64,000 bases of DNA from Chimonanthus salicifolius (GCA_013350335.1 CM023540.1:58690962-58754961); one strand, 5' to 3'; shown: positions 14,001-25,356, counted from the first letter of the stretch. Made by a program: numbers and translations. Notes: generated by a model not told the origin, from the letters alone.

Positions 14001-17000
14001 TTCAATATTAAATGAATAATATATAATTAGTTCATTGGGGCTCAAATTTCAATGCTTCAACCCCTAAAAGTATAAGACCAGTATATAATCCAATTATACT
14101 AAAGTAAATAATAAACTAAAATACCCTCAAAAAATCGAAAGGTCTCTTAAATGTCTGATGCAGCGGGGATTGGGTTAACTAAGGCTAATGGCTGGGTGAA
14201 TGGGGATTGGTAATAGAGTGAGTGCTAACTTAGGTGGATTGATGGGGATAAAATAAATAAAAGGAAATAAACAAGAAAATATAGGTAAGGTAAGATGGGT
14301 TTCGACTAGGATGTCTCGGCTGAACTAGTAAAGGAGGGTATTTGTAAATCTATATGGTGCTTTGAATGGCAAGAATGGGTTCAGAGAAGATGGGGGTGAG
14401 AAGGTGGTGTTGGGATGGAATAATGGAGAATATGGAGGTGGGACGATGGCTGATTGAAGGTGGGAAGAAAGGGGCTGAAGGATGAAGGTAAGTGTGGGCG
14501 GTGGATCTGGAACCACGAGCCTGGGGATCCTAGGTTGCAGGCAAGGCTGTCTAGGGCAGATCTGGGATGGCTGGTTGGCTGAACAGTAGCAGAGGCGAGC
14601 ACGATGGAGGGCCTGTAGTTTATCAGAAAGTTGTTGGGTACTGGGCTGATCTCGGTATGCAATCTGCAGTAAGAGAGAAGAGAGAGAAGAGAAGGAGACA
14701 GAAGAAGAAGAAGAAGAATAGAAAGCATAGAAGGAGGAAGAAGAGAGAAGAAGTCGGAAACCACCGACAGGAGGAGGAGGACGGGCGCACCCTTAGGGGA
14801 AAGAGAGAAAATCTCAAAGTAATTTTATTATCAATAATCTGTCTATTACAATGCTAGAGAGGGGCTTTTATAAAAACCCAAAACTAAAAATAGCAATAAA
14901 AATAAAAAACAAAAATAAAATAAATAGTATCCTAAAAGAAATAGTATCTTAAGCAAATTTAATCTTACAAATAAAGCAATGGAAATAAATAAAAATAGAA
15001 ATTTCCCAGATTTGTTCGATTCTCAGCTGGATTTCCAATTCGGGCGAGATTCTGATTTTCGGGTCGATACCCGTGTTACATCAATGTCCATCAACTCAAT
15101 TAAAAACAAAATGTTTCATGCGCTCACTCCTAAGAATCCCATAATTCTATTTTTTATACGAATCGTAAGATTTGTTAATAGATACAAATCGTAAGATACG
15201 AATCGAGTATCGTAAGATTTTAACAACAATAGGAGGGAGGTCATTTCCAATCATCGACCTCACTCTCCTATCAGTCTCGTTTGGTGCCCCCCTCCTGGTT
15301 TCTTCAAGCCTAAATTTGATGGAAGTGCGCTGGGCGCACCTGGTCCGACAAGTATTGGTAGGGTTGTGAGGAATGATAGGAGGGAGATTGTACTAGTGTT
15401 CTCTAGTCCTGCTGAAGTGCTGATAACTGTTTTGTGTTTGAAGATGAGGCAGCTGCCTTAATCATTGGCGTCAAGTATGCTATGGAGCGAAACCTTCTCC
15501 CTCTCATTATAGAGGGTGCGTCTTCTTGCACAATTCCGTGGGTTTCAGCGGTCAGTGGGGATAATCACATGGCAGACCCTTCATGGAAGGCGTGTTGGAT
15601 CTGGTTGTTGATGCGAATGTGTCCTTTTCTCATGCTCCTCAGGAGGTGAATGGTAAGGCAGATACGTTGGCAAAAAGGGGTGTCTCTAGAACTCAGGCTC
15701 TTGTTGGTGTTTTTTATTTCCTTTGTTGTATCTATTTCCTCCAGCCACGTGTGCTCTTTCCGTTTGCTACAATTTTGCCCAGACAGTTTTTTTGGTTGTA
15801 TATGTTGTTCTTCTCTTTTCAGAATAAAATGATCATCATTCAAATTCCCTCTTGAGCTAACCATTTGCACACCAGCTAATTCTAGCAGTGGGCATCAAAA
15901 CCCATATGGCCATACTTATTCAATTCAATCAAATATAAAACAAATATGACCATATTCATTCAATTCAATCAAATATAAAACAAGAACATTTTCCTATCAA
16001 TTCATTACAAACAACAATTTAAGGTTTTCGAAGCATAATTCTAATGGATGTGGTAAAAAAAAAAAACCAGCTAGTTCTAGTGACAAACCTTGCTGGACTC
16101 ATTGGTGCGTATGGGTTCCAAGCTCGATCACGCCTGGGTGTTCTCATACCATCATGAATTGGTGTAGCTGCAATGAAATAAAATATCATACAAAATGTAT
16201 AGAAAGCCTGGGAACCACTAAGAAACAGATGGAAAATAAATGAATTTTTCATCCAACACATTTTTCCATAATAAAGACTCGCCCAGCTGGTTAAAAGTTC
16301 AAAGGGGAGGGGGATGAGTTGGAAGAGTTGTCTGTACTGAAACTTGTGACATTGCATTATTGGTCCAGAACAGAAAACAAAAGTCATGGTGAAATCCTCC
16401 TGAGATTTGAAGGTTCCAACTCAATTTAAAAAAAACAAAAAAAAAAAAGGAACTTGGAATAGACATAAATAGAGCTTTAAATATAAGTGTTCCAATTCCT
16501 ACTAACATACCTCCCCCATCTCTCATTGGAGTCATGTAAGGATGAAGTGGGGTTCGCGATGGATGCATAGGTGTCTCACTTCCATGACCATAGCGAGGTG
16601 TTTCACTATAATACAGCAAATTAGTGTTACAGTCCGTTTAAATTGCATTAACTACCGTACAATAAAAAAATTATAATATATTTACCGGAACGGAGTTGCA
16701 ACAACTACTGTATCAGAAATCACATCACGACTCACTGCACAAGACAAACAAATAATTGCTTATATAAGAATGGTAACCACAAGAAAAAGAAGAAAATCTT
16801 TACACAAAATAATGTGATGAATTTTGTGTACTTGCCTGTAACCACCTTCATCTGGGAATCCAATTCAACTCGGACAGATGAGCCATTAACATCTACAACA
16901 CGCCCACGGTATCCCTTAAAGGGACCCACACGAATTTTTATAGTACTACCAACCAAAGAATCATGCCCTCTTCTACCTCTAAATCTCCCTCCCGCTGCAC

Positions 17001-20000
17001 CAGAATTGTGAAAGGACACAAGTATCAGAATCTTTATTTAATGATTCATATCAAGGAAATTAGAAACCATGTTATTAGAACACGATTTAGTAACATTGTT
17101 GACTTCCTTTTTTGGTAGAAATAATAGAGCAACATCATTTTCTTTTTGTTTTCCTTTTTGGTGAGAAGAGAAGGTTTAATAAATGATCTCATATAAAGAA
17201 TCAGGAAGTTGTAACATAGTAGATAGCATACAATCCAGTGGGGGTCCTCCTCTAGGCAATCTTCTTGGGGAGTTCTGCACGGTTGACGTAGCTCTCAAAT
17301 TATGAAATCTCGAGATAAGGGCATTAGCAACCTGCATAAGGAGTCATCCAGGTATTAGATAAAAAACAAAATGACACATGCATATACAACAATGTTGTAT
17401 ATCTCATGTGCACAAACTACTCAACGTCGTCAAATACAAGAAAAAAACCAGAAGTGCACATTTTTGTCGCTGCTCCCACGTGACCCTCCTACAAGCAAGC
17501 AGGACTGAGCTTTAGCACAAATATAACCAGCATGCTCATGGTGATGACGATCATGGATGAACAGAACTCCTCTATATATGTGTTCAACAGAACCCTGCTT
17601 GCCCTGAACAATGATAAAATAGTCATGTCAAATAAAGGCATGAAAAATTGAAAATTTGAAATGAAGTAACATAGGTTAAAAATGAAGCTCACCTTACAAG
17701 GTCCTTCAAGGATCTTCATAATATCTTTCAATGACACCGTATTCATGTTTCGATCCTGGGCATTAGCCCTTCGATCAATCTTGTGTTTTATCTCCCTTAA
17801 CTTAACAAGGATAACCTCTGGCCTCTCTGGAACTCCCTTGAGAACCTGACAATGCAAAACAGCTAGTTACTTTTTGGAGGATGAAGCAGCTTCACATTAT
17901 CATCTACAGAATTCATACTTCCATGCTTACATGAAATGCCTCATTCTCTAGACGTATGATCACACCAAAGCTCATATTGCTGCAGCATATTTAAAATCAA
18001 TGCATAAGAAACCAAATCCCATAAAATAAATCAACTGGCTGATAAGTGGATGATGATGTATGAAGAAAAGTTAACTTACTCCAGTAAAACAAGGTCATGT
18101 AACTCATAGTCCCCAATTTTAGTAACTCCTGACGTCACTTCAGAACTCTCTACCACATTGTCTGCAAACACACGGATCTGAACACCACATGCAACAGTTA
18201 GCTTCATGATCAGAGAATGGCAGGCAGGACCTTACAACCCTATCCATTTCAATACTAAAATCAACTCACATGCTCCTTAGTTGTGTCGGATAAAATAGTA
18301 AGCACATGGCTCTCAACCTTCACAACCATGCCAGTTGTTCCTTCCTGAGCACCAGATACAACCTTCACGTGATCACCAGGTTTGAAGTACTTGCAAAGTG
18401 ACTTTTCATTGACTTCAAGAGTCCCCTGAAGAATGAATAGGAGTACAGAAACAAAGTTATCTTAATTCATATGGATTGAAAAAATCTAGAAAGGCTTCTT
18501 CCAAGACTGACATTACTTAAAAAACCAACTCCCTAAGAAAATGTTTTTCATGGATATGTCCATTAGAATTTACCTTCAAGCCTTCCACTTTGGGTCTGAT
18601 ATGAACATTTCCTTCCTCTACTTTCTCAACCCATCCCATCAAATTTTTGAGGTCACCTTTGACTACTATAACTGCATCTCCCTTCATAAAATGTCCTTTT
18701 TTCCTATTTGCAAATAAAGTAGATAGACTAGCCACATCACCATCCCCATCCTCCCCAGGCTTCCGAAATTTCTCAAGCTCATCAAAAGTAGGTTGAACAT
18801 TCTGAGTACTTATTGACTTCATGGATACGGTTTTAAATAGAAATCCATCCTTGAACATCATCCCTTCAATAGTCTCAAAATAATCACCAGTGACAGGATC
18901 CCGCCTGCGCTCGACATGGAGACTCAACTCCCTGTACACATCAAGCCCAAGATAATAAAATAAGGCAAATACCAATCTTCTACAGTCTAGAGGTCATTTT
19001 GAAAAATAGTATTACCTTGCTTCATCTGTGTTGAGAAAACGTGGAGGGGGAACATATGCCTTCTTTTTTCCAACATTCCTACCATCCTAATACAACAAAA
19101 AATTGCACTTGAGGTTCATTAATAACAATAGCAACGATGATGATGTTGACGACGACAACTAGCTAAATGGCTGAAGCCAAGCAACATCCAATATCCAAAC
19201 AAACTAATAAGGCAAACTAAATCAGCATGATCTTGCAATGCATACAGTGATCTTCTCATTGCCACTTGGTGATGGATGATGGAATAGGAAGAGAGAGATT
19301 AAACAACGCATGAATGAGAGGTACAAGAGATAATATTTTACCACTTTATTGGCAAGGGCTTGCAAATCAATCCTCGGAATCAATTTAATTGTAACTCTTT
19401 GACTTACATTATCCACATCAACAACCTGCAGAATTAGAAGCTTAAATGTTCAGAATAAAGACATAGAGAGACATGCTAGGTACAAATGGTAGAAGAGGTC
19501 CATACTTTTGCGAGATCTCCTTTGTACGTCCCGATTTTCATGCGGACCCATGTGTCTCTTGAAATATCTACAGATTTACTTTCAACTGAAAGAACATCTG
19601 TCATTTCTTTTATTGGTACTAGCATAACTTTCTGGGAAAATATATTGCGCAGACCTTTACATGCCTGAAACGCATGGAATAGATCAGTATTAACCAGACC
19701 AAACTAAGATGCAGTGTCAAGAGATATATACACTAGCCATACCTCCTTCACATGTGCTTCTTTGTCTGCTTCAACATATATGTAATTTTTAAGATGATCC
19801 AGGGCAACAGCAGACTTTATCAGCAACTCAGATCCTTTATCGATGTACTTTTGCATGAGACAAACAACTGCCTCTCTCTCATGACCAATCTGGTTTGAGT
19901 TTAAAGTTAGTCAGGGGTGGACAATATTTTGCGTGGAAAAGAGAAGTGTAGACATAGCAAAGCATCATACCGCACATTTCACCATCCACAACTTTGGATC

Positions 20001-20439
20001 CTTCACAGATGGCAAAAGAGCTTGCTGCTCAACATCTGTGGTCTCTTCATCATATTCTGTGTGACTGGACCTTGCATATCTTGCCTGAATTCTTCTCTCA
20101 AGGTCTTCAAAGTCCTCTTGTTCATCTTCTCGTGGTAGTAATGGGCGACGATGCATTCTTTCTCCATCATCATGATCTGGAATATCCGCTCCAGCATCAT
20201 TTATGAAATCTGCATATTAAGGTTCAAAAGATCCATAAGCACCAAAGTAGATATGGACAAACTTGCAAGTGTATATATTGCACAGAACATTCAATGGGAA
20301 ACATGTTACCATGGCATGAGTAGACAAAACCAGAAAAATGCAAAAGATGAACCTCTAGCACAAATCATTCTAATGTACAAAATCAATGTAGAACAATGTA
20401 GAAATTCTCGACATTGCATATTCGCTTATGATTATAGTT

Positions 20440-20476
<37 letters not shown>

Positions 20477-22849
20477 ATTGTATCAAAAAAGAAAAAAAGA
20501 AAAAGAAAGAAAGAAAGGCATCACCACTGGAAACTTGGAAACAACTCTTGATCCATTTCTATGACAATATTAACGACGCGCACATGCAACCTCATAAGAA
20601 AAGCCAGATTATCTGGCCTTATAATGTCTTTTTTCTTTTCAGATTGCTAACAACAGCTTTATCGTGACCAAGAGGTGAACCATAGAGAAAAAATGGAAGG
20701 TTAGACCTTACTCCTTATTCCTATTATTCTTTAGATAAGAAATTAATAGCATTTCTGGTACGGAAAACAACACCTTTTTAATTTGGTTACTTGACTAACT
20801 ATAACCACCTTTGTCAACAAGTAAGTTGAATCATTAAAGCTTAGGGCTCAAGTTTTTTATATGATTTTATTCATTGCAAAAAGAAGACAAAATGGCACCC
20901 TTAACAGACCCAACCATGAGGTTGATACAACAATAGGCCCATGCTTGTCTCGCCAAAAGGATTAGAAAAGCCTAACAAGGAAAATTCCTACATCCACCAT
21001 TTCCTGAACTGATGAGTCAGCCTTGCTGTTATTCAACAACCTAAGTCATGCTGAAGAAAGAAGCTATCTTAAGGAACATATCTCTACAGTCTACACTTCT
21101 ATCTTAGCAAGTAGCCATGGACAAACAGCCACCTTGCACCATAGTGTCACTAAGAATGAGTCACCCTCCACGAAGTCCCCTCTTGAACCAATTTTTGGAA
21201 CTTTCGCATGGTAGGAAGTCAACAGAACTGCATAACCCAAATTCCCCACCACTTGAATTACAAATAACACTCCCAAAGCCTGCTTCAGGAGATTCGTCAT
21301 ACTACTACCACCAAAATTTAGCTTAGACAGCCCTCAAGAGGAGGGCCCATGGAACCACTTCTCTAACCTTGGCCATACAGGAAAAAGCAACCTCTGTCCA
21401 TAATCTTTCCACTATTGCACTTTCAGATACTCGTGAATTTAGGATCTTTGGTCATCCATCTAGCTCTTTTGTGCTTGACATATGCCACCATTTCAGGTGC
21501 ACTACCATTTCTATTACAAAATACACTGTTGTTTTTTTCATGCCATAATCTCCATAAGCAGCTGAAAAGGAAGAGATGCCAAAGGGGAAGTATAGAAGCT
21601 TTTGCTCAGAGATCCTAACAGTGCATTGACAAGATGCTCCACATCTTTGGCATGCACCAATCCATACTGAACAACTTCATCATCTGCCACAACACCTCAC
21701 TCACGAATAAAATATGATTGGCATGTTTCCCATTAGAAGACATAAGCTGCAGCCATCAACATCAATCACTTTTCCATAGCAAAGATGATTCGTTGTTAAA
21801 AGTTTATTGGTGCCGGTTATCCAGCCAAAAATTCAAACAAGTTGAAAACTCTGAGGAGCCTGCACCCTCCAAACAATTGAGCTACACCTTAGGCTGTTCT
21901 CCTAATGCATCAGAATTGCACCAAAATACTATAGACAGAATAATCCATATAAAACTGGTTCCCAGATTCTAGAGTCATGATCATGATCATTGATATACTG
22001 ATTGAAGCATTTCCATCAAAGATACCATTGAGGGCTGGAGGATGGAGACTTGCTGAACAAGGTTTTCTCTATTTTCTATCTTTTTTAAGATGGAGGCATG
22101 ACTCTAAGTAATAATTTTTTGAGTTTTGGCTTCTTGATTTACTCGACTCCTTTGTGTTGCAAAAAGTCATAATAAGTGTTGTTTGTAGCACACCCACGGA
22201 AGACAAGATAAAACAGATGCCCTTGTTTCTTGAGAGGGATAACAATGAATGAATTTATTGAAAGAGCAAACTGATGCCCTTGTTTCTTGAGAGGGATAAC
22301 AATGAATGAATTTATTGAAAGAGCAAACTGATGCCATTTAAAAACTTACTTCATGTGTAGGTGCGCAAGGAATTAGCAGAACATCAAGGGACATTGAATT
22401 GTGTATTAGAGAAATGACAGAAAGCCACAAAACGTGATTCTAAACCTAACTACGAATTTGAATTATGCGAGATGGGCTCTGAAAGACATTCTTAATCAAC
22501 TATCTGTTAAATAGCGAATACACAACACTTGCAAGCTGAGATAGAGTTAGATAAAAGAAGTACCATCCTCCCCCTCTTCGTCTTCCTCTTCTTCTTCGCT
22601 ATCGACTGCAGCTTCCAATTCAAAGAACCCCGCACCAGACTTCCCCCGCTTATTACGGGGGCGTGGATTGTCATCCTCTTCTTCTTCGTAGTCTTCTTCC
22701 TCCTCCTCATCGTCCTCCTCTGCAACATCATCGATGAATTCCGATCTCCTCCGTTTCTTAGCCGATCCTACTACATCATCGTCTTCTTCTTCCTCCTCCA
22801 AATCAAATTCCTCCTCCTGCTCCTCATCATTGTCACGCCGACGAGCCAT
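6395..22849 (-). CDS. SPT5: SPT5 homologue, DSIF transcription elongation factor large subunit
   Basis: SPT5 pairs with SPT4 to form DSIF, which binds RNA polymerase II in the nucleus and controls pausing and processive elongation. The spliced product is 1027 residues, close to the roughly 1040 usual in plants. In order it shows: an acidic Glu/Asp-rich N-terminus (about 1-130); an NGN domain (about 167-255, starting KLWMVKCAIGHE and containing NYIYVEADKEAHVKE); KOW units near 260-300, 405-445, 458-500, 595-620 and 690-730 (KIRVGPFKGYRGRV); a Pro/Thr-rich C-terminal repeat region (about 735-905) with SETPMHPSRTP, SPARDNWEDANPASWGTSP and APTPGSGW, the likely kinase-target part; and a last KOW near 950-1027 (RGAIGKLIGIDGTDGIVKVDD). 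Start: ATG at 22847-22849 gives MARRRDND, as in plant homologues; an in-frame ATG 29 codons upstream is less likely. All 22 exons join in phase with no lesion, so the gene looks functional. Confidence 0.95.
7977..8018. repeat. (GA)n microsatellite in SPT5 intron 18
   Basis: About 40 bases of uninterrupted AG dinucleotides on the plus strand, giving a CT tract in the transcript between the donor at 8041 and the acceptor at 7934. It may act as the pyrimidine tract of this 108-bp intron. Confidence 0.9.
9600..9840. repeat. Degenerate tandem repeat on GGGACAG/TTTTGG units
   Basis: Units such as GGGACAGATCTGGGACAG and GGTTTTGGGG recur about every 25-50 bases with drift. The array lies in SPT5 intron 17 and gives only shadow ORFs. 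Confidence 0.6.
10330..11960 (-). pseudogene. Ty3/gypsy gag-pol relic
   Basis: Read on the minus strand there is a nucleocapsid zinc knuckle of CX2CX4HX4C form (CFACKKTGHYEKSC, about 11880-11930). Next is a protease-like stretch with FVDTRANINF (about 11250-11300, the DTGA-type site as DTRA). Last is a reverse transcriptase fragment (LFEWLVMSFGLKNAPSQFQ, about 10350-10415) with degraded upstream RT motifs to about 10480. Stops and frameshifts break it throughout, and RNase H and integrase are missing. gag, PR and RT in order make it Ty3/gypsy. It runs in the SPT5 sense direction, so it would be transcribed with the intron. Confidence 0.75.
12595..13826 (+). pseudogene. Deleted L1-type LINE, 5' portion
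   Basis: The 12595-12822 ORF contains KAVWVRVFDLPLVP and TEIGDFLG, continuing out of frame into VVQIDDFIKNRKHS, the DUF4283-type pattern of plant LINE ORF1. From about 13180 a reverse-transcriptase-associated zinc-binding region follows (KLIWSIKAPLKCVVF, TIGDLRRQGRR, CLSCLGSEET). The endonuclease and most of the RT are absent, so an internal deletion joins ORF1 to the pol tail near 13100-13170. Multiple stops show it is dead. It lies antisense to SPT5. Confidence 0.72.
13827..15225. mobile_element. Probable DNA transposon inserted into the LINE relic
   Basis: The LINE reading is interrupted here and resumes after 15225. The ends show a weak inverted similarity: TGTTGTGAAAATC near 13842 against the complement of GATTTTAACAACA near 15217. 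Both flanks are rich in subterminal ATCGTAAGATACGATTC-like motifs. No transposase is visible; the inside has purine-rich low-complexity DNA (14670-14760). I could not find a clean target duplication, so the class is open. Confidence 0.45.
15226..15710 (+). pseudogene. LINE RNase H-like domain, 3' portion of the same relic
   Basis: Reading resumes with PPPGFFKPKFDGSALGAPGP and IGRVVRNDRREIVLVFSSPAE, then DEAAALIIGVKYAMERNLL and FSHAPQEVNGKADTLAKRGVSR. These are the conserved blocks of the RNase H-like domain at the end of plant L1-type pol. Frameshifts separate them. Order and strand fit the portion ending at 13826, so a later insertion split one element. Confidence 0.75.
15902..15983. repeat. 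41-bp tandem duplication
   Basis: Two adjacent copies built on 'tattcaattcaatcaaatataaaacaa', differing at a few positions (15902-15942 and 15943-15983), just inside the 5' part of intron 17. Confidence 0.85.
16735..16835 (-). other. GC-AG intron in SPT5 (intron 14)
   Basis: On the minus strand exon 14 ends ACAG and the intron begins GCAAGT, the classical GC-AG donor. The nearby GT four bases further on would put the next exon in a frame that opens with a stop. With the GC donor the junction codes VVTVSRDVIS, the peptide expected after the fifth KOW in plant SPT5. The acceptor is TGTGCAG at 16741-16735. Confidence 0.85.
20442..20475. repeat. (GA)n microsatellite in intron 1
   Basis: Uninterrupted GA dinucleotides, followed by an A-rich AAAGAAAGAAAG tract up to about 20515. 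Confidence 0.9.
21090..21650 (-). pseudogene. LINE pol 3' fragment in SPT5 intron 1
   Basis: On the minus strand WRLWHEKNNSVFCNRNGS (about 21540) resembles the segment after the zinc-binding region of plant LINE pol. Further on, GLSKLNFGGSSMTNLLKQA and, one frame over, GFGSVICNSSGGEF (about 21250-21340) match the start of the RNase H-like domain. It is frameshifted and truncated, in the same direction as SPT5. Confidence 0.6.
22216..22329. repeat. Exact 57-bp tandem duplication
   Basis: The unit starting 'gatgcccttgtttcttgag' occurs at 22216-22272 and 22273-22329 with no visible mismatch, and a third copy starts (gatgcc) before diverging. Identity implies a recent duplication within intron 1. 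Confidence 0.95.
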
Positions 22850-24375
22850 TCCTGAGAAATCGAGAGAGAAGCTTAGTGACTCAGCGCGTAGGATCGGGTG
22901 AAAGTATGATCGGGTGACTTGCTTTGAAAGGGACAAACAAATGGGGATTAAATAAGATTTAAATGGTCAATCGCGATTTGGTAATTAAAAGAAGACATAA
23001 GATGAGAATTAATGGTGGAATTGATGTCTTATGGGGCTCGGTCAACAAAGGGAAGGATGAGGGAGGTCAATGGTGGTCAAAACCTAAATGGAGGTGATGG
23101 AAGTTAGTGGGATCAGCACATGGAAATGGGTTGTAATGAAAATAAAGGGTCAAAGGGTTGTTTGGGGAAAACCCAAACAGAGGTGTATTCGAAACATGGA
23201 AGAGAGCAAACGTTGCTGCTGAGGTGTGACTGGCTAGAGGTATGGTTCGATTCAGGGGAGTGGAAGAATGATGGGTGGCTGTTATGGATCTAAAGGGTTA
23301 AGGCGCGCTGGATGGATGTCTGGGTATGGGCGGAGGGGCAGCAAATCTGGACAGTGATGAAGGGTGAGGGTGAGCGGCGTAGACGGTGCAAGAGGCAATG
23401 AAGGGAGACTTAGGCGGATAGATCAGGGACTGTTTGAAGTAGCAGGGACGGTGGAGCGACGTGCAGGGAAGGCACTGTGTTGGTGTTGGAGAGGCGGTGG
23501 TCGCAGGGTCTTTCGCGCGGAAGCAAGTGATGCACGGATGTCATCGGATGCTTAACTTGTACGGCCTATATATAGCCCTTTAAAATCCAATATATGTCGC
23601 GGAAGCTAGGTACGTTTAAAGTGTACGGCCAATGAATAGCCTTTTAAAAATTCAATATATAATATTTTTAAATTTAATATATATTAAATTGTCTTTAATA
23701 TAGTATTCTCTAAAATTATAATTTTTCTAAAATAATATATAGAACTGGTCTCTATTTAAGTTCATTCAAAATATAATAAATTTCTCTAACTCATTACTCA
23801 ATATATTTAGAATAAAAAATGTTTTGTCTTAACCATGTTGTCAAGTAATATTCTATACGCTAAGAGTACAAAATTATTTCAAAAGTGACTAAAAACCTCA
23901 CAAACTACATCAGATAAGCTTCCTCATTCTCATAATGTCGATCTTGTCTTTCATCTTTTGAATAGTGGAAAGGAAATCAACATTTGTATCAGGCAGTTGG
24001 AACTAGAAGTTTTCTCGCAGTGTTGAAAGGGATCACTCGAGGAACTTCTTGAGTATCATCTTCCTCCATGTTCTTATCCACAGGCTCATCATGCTGGAGG
24101 TGCTCGACGATGATATGTACCTCATCTAGGACGATGTAACCCCCTCCTCTCCTGGGTAGTTGTAGAGGTTTTGGCTGCAATTCGAATGGCAATGTTTGAT
24201 AGAGTGAGATCGTCGGATGCCAATGCAGAACCTAAGCAAGGAGTTTGCCACTCTGGCTGAATGGTCTATCCAGTTGGAAGCCGCAAGGAATTTTTTTTTC
24301 TCAAGGAGAAGCTCAAACGACATTTTAATTATGGAGAAGAATTTTAAGGACTTTTTGAAAAGGAATACTCTAAAT
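22850..24375. other. SPT5 upstream region
   Basis: The 5' untranslated region and promoter of SPT5 should lie here. A pyrimidine-rich leader (CTTCTCTCTCGATTTCTC on the minus strand) directly precedes the ATG. A TATATATA stretch at about 23566 is some 700 bp upstream and sits in one copy of a repeat, so I do not call it the core promoter. Two imperfect copies of 'gtacggcc..atagcc.tttaaaa' lie at about 23559-23595 and 23621-23657. Short ORFs at 23364-24323 have no recognisable domain. Confidence 0.4.
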
Positions 24376-24487
24376 CTCTCTAATTTAATAACCTCTATAA
24401 TGTAATATATGGAGTCTCTCTAATTTAATAACCTCTATAATGTAATATATGGAGTAGGGTTCCAATCATATTACATTATAGAGGTTT
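24376..24487. repeat. 40-bp tandem duplication followed by its inverted copy
   Basis: The unit with 'cctctataatgtaatat' occurs at 24376-24415 and 24416-24455, and its reverse complement 'atattacattatagagg' follows at about 24468-24485. Direct plus inverted copies fit the end of a MITE, or a duplicated MITE terminus. Confidence 0.75.
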
Positions 24488-24844
24488 TACTGTATATTAT
24501 TCAATATAATATGTATCAATCGATATTTTCAGTTATAATTTTTATAATTTTTTTTATAAAAATATAAATACTTAAATATAAGAAAAATTTATAATAAATA
24601 AATATATAAATAAAAACGACATTTAAACTTAAAGTAACTTTTAATTTAAAGTGCAAATATACTATAAAAATGATTTATTTTATTAATTTTAAAAAAAAAT
24701 AATACTAATCATCATCTAACATTTTTTGGACCACGAAATATCATCTGATGTCACATAAGTTTATCTCTAAACACCACCATTGAAGTCGTCAAATGTCAAA
24801 ATAAAGAAAGAGCCAAAATTAAAAGAGAGTACAGAAAAAAATTA

Positions 24845-25356
24845 GAGCTGCGTTTGGATAAGGTGTAAATTTTACATGGGTTATTCAGGGTTACTCTTGA
24901 TCAAGAGTTACCCTTAAACAAGGGTTACCCTTATGTAGGTATTACCCTTATCTTGTTTAATAATTATAGGAGTAAACTTAAAACTTACCCTAAGAGAAAA
25001 AAAAATTTGGTAACTATAACTAGGGGTAACCTAACATATTAACAATTTTATTATAATTAATAATTTTTATTAAATTCATATAATATAAAAAATAAAAATA
25101 AAAATTTATGAATTATAATTGTTAAATAATATTCATCAATTAAAAAATATTTTAAAAATTTTTGTTCTATAGGTTCAAAGAGGGGTAAAAAGGGACAAGG
25201 GTTTTCTGAAAAACCCTATGCTCCAAAGGGTTTTCAAAAAGGGAGGGAGAGGGTAAAAATTTAAATTTTTACCCTCACCCTTCCATTACCAAATAAGGGT
25301 AACGGGGGATTACCCCCCATTATCCTCCCTTACCCCCATCCAAATGCAACCCTAGG
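24845..25356. mobile_element. Probable MITE of about 510 bp
   Basis: The left end TAGAGCTGCGTTTGGAT pairs with the complement of the right end (TAGGGTTGCATTTGGAT), giving imperfect terminal inverted repeats. The inside is non-coding, with GGGTTACCCTTA-type repeats near the left and GGGTAA/TTACCC motifs near the right. I found no convincing target duplication, so hAT versus PIF/Harbinger is undecided. Confidence 0.6.

Larger units (their letters stand above)
8097..16088 (-). other. Giant transposon-loaded SPT5 intron 17
   Basis: This 7992-bp intron separates the exon ending in MSPAR from the exon starting DNWEDANPASW. The donor is GTTTGT at 16088-16083 and the acceptor ends CAG at 8097. It contains a minus-strand Ty3/gypsy relic, a plus-strand LINE relic and a probable DNA element. 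The stretch 8100-9480 has no recognisable coding content; an ORF at 8590-8988 has no domain I know. The stretch 9840-10330 is purine-rich DNA that could be LTR of the gypsy relic. Confidence 0.85.
20210..22563 (-). other. SPT5 intron 1
   Basis: The 2354-bp first intron runs from GTACTT at 22563 to an acceptor at 20210. It carries a LINE fragment (about 21090-21650), an exact 57-bp tandem duplication (22216-22329) and a (GA)n tract (20442-20475). No alternative exon was recognised. Confidence 0.85.
6395..22849 (-). other. SPT5: Exon map of the SPT5 gene (22 coding exons)
   Basis: Coding exons in transcription order, high to low coordinate: 22849-22564, 20209-19971, 19889-19743, 19664-19506, 19425-19342, 19086-19016, 18931-18574, 18425-18270, 18177-18080, 17979-17931, 17845-17693, 17603-17460, 17331-17232, 16994-16836, 16734-16686, 16605-16511, 16167-16089, 8096-8042, 7933-7819, 7721-7578, 6830-6730, 6637-6395. 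They sum to 3084 bases including TGA at 6397-6395. Boundaries were set by reading frame, conserved SPT5 peptide and GT-AG signals. The intron after exon 14 uses GC-AG. The exon 12 donor (GTGCAC at 17459-17454) is weak and is the least certain boundary. Most introns are 78-350 bp; outliers are intron 1 (2354 bp), intron 20 (747 bp) and intron 17 (7992 bp). Confidence 0.88.

Noticed and set aside
14567..14857. Lys/Arg-rich 96-residue ORF
   Set aside because: Translation of a GA-rich tract; the opposite strand is equally open as Phe/Leu/Ser-rich.
22850..22936. Upstream in-frame ATG extending SPT5 by 29 residues
   Set aside because: The extra residues are not acidic and do not fit the SPT5 N-terminus; MARRRDND is the plant-type start.
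23550..23600. SPT5 TATA box at TATATATA
   Set aside because: About 700 bp from the ATG and inside a local duplication; without transcript data the core promoter cannot be placed.
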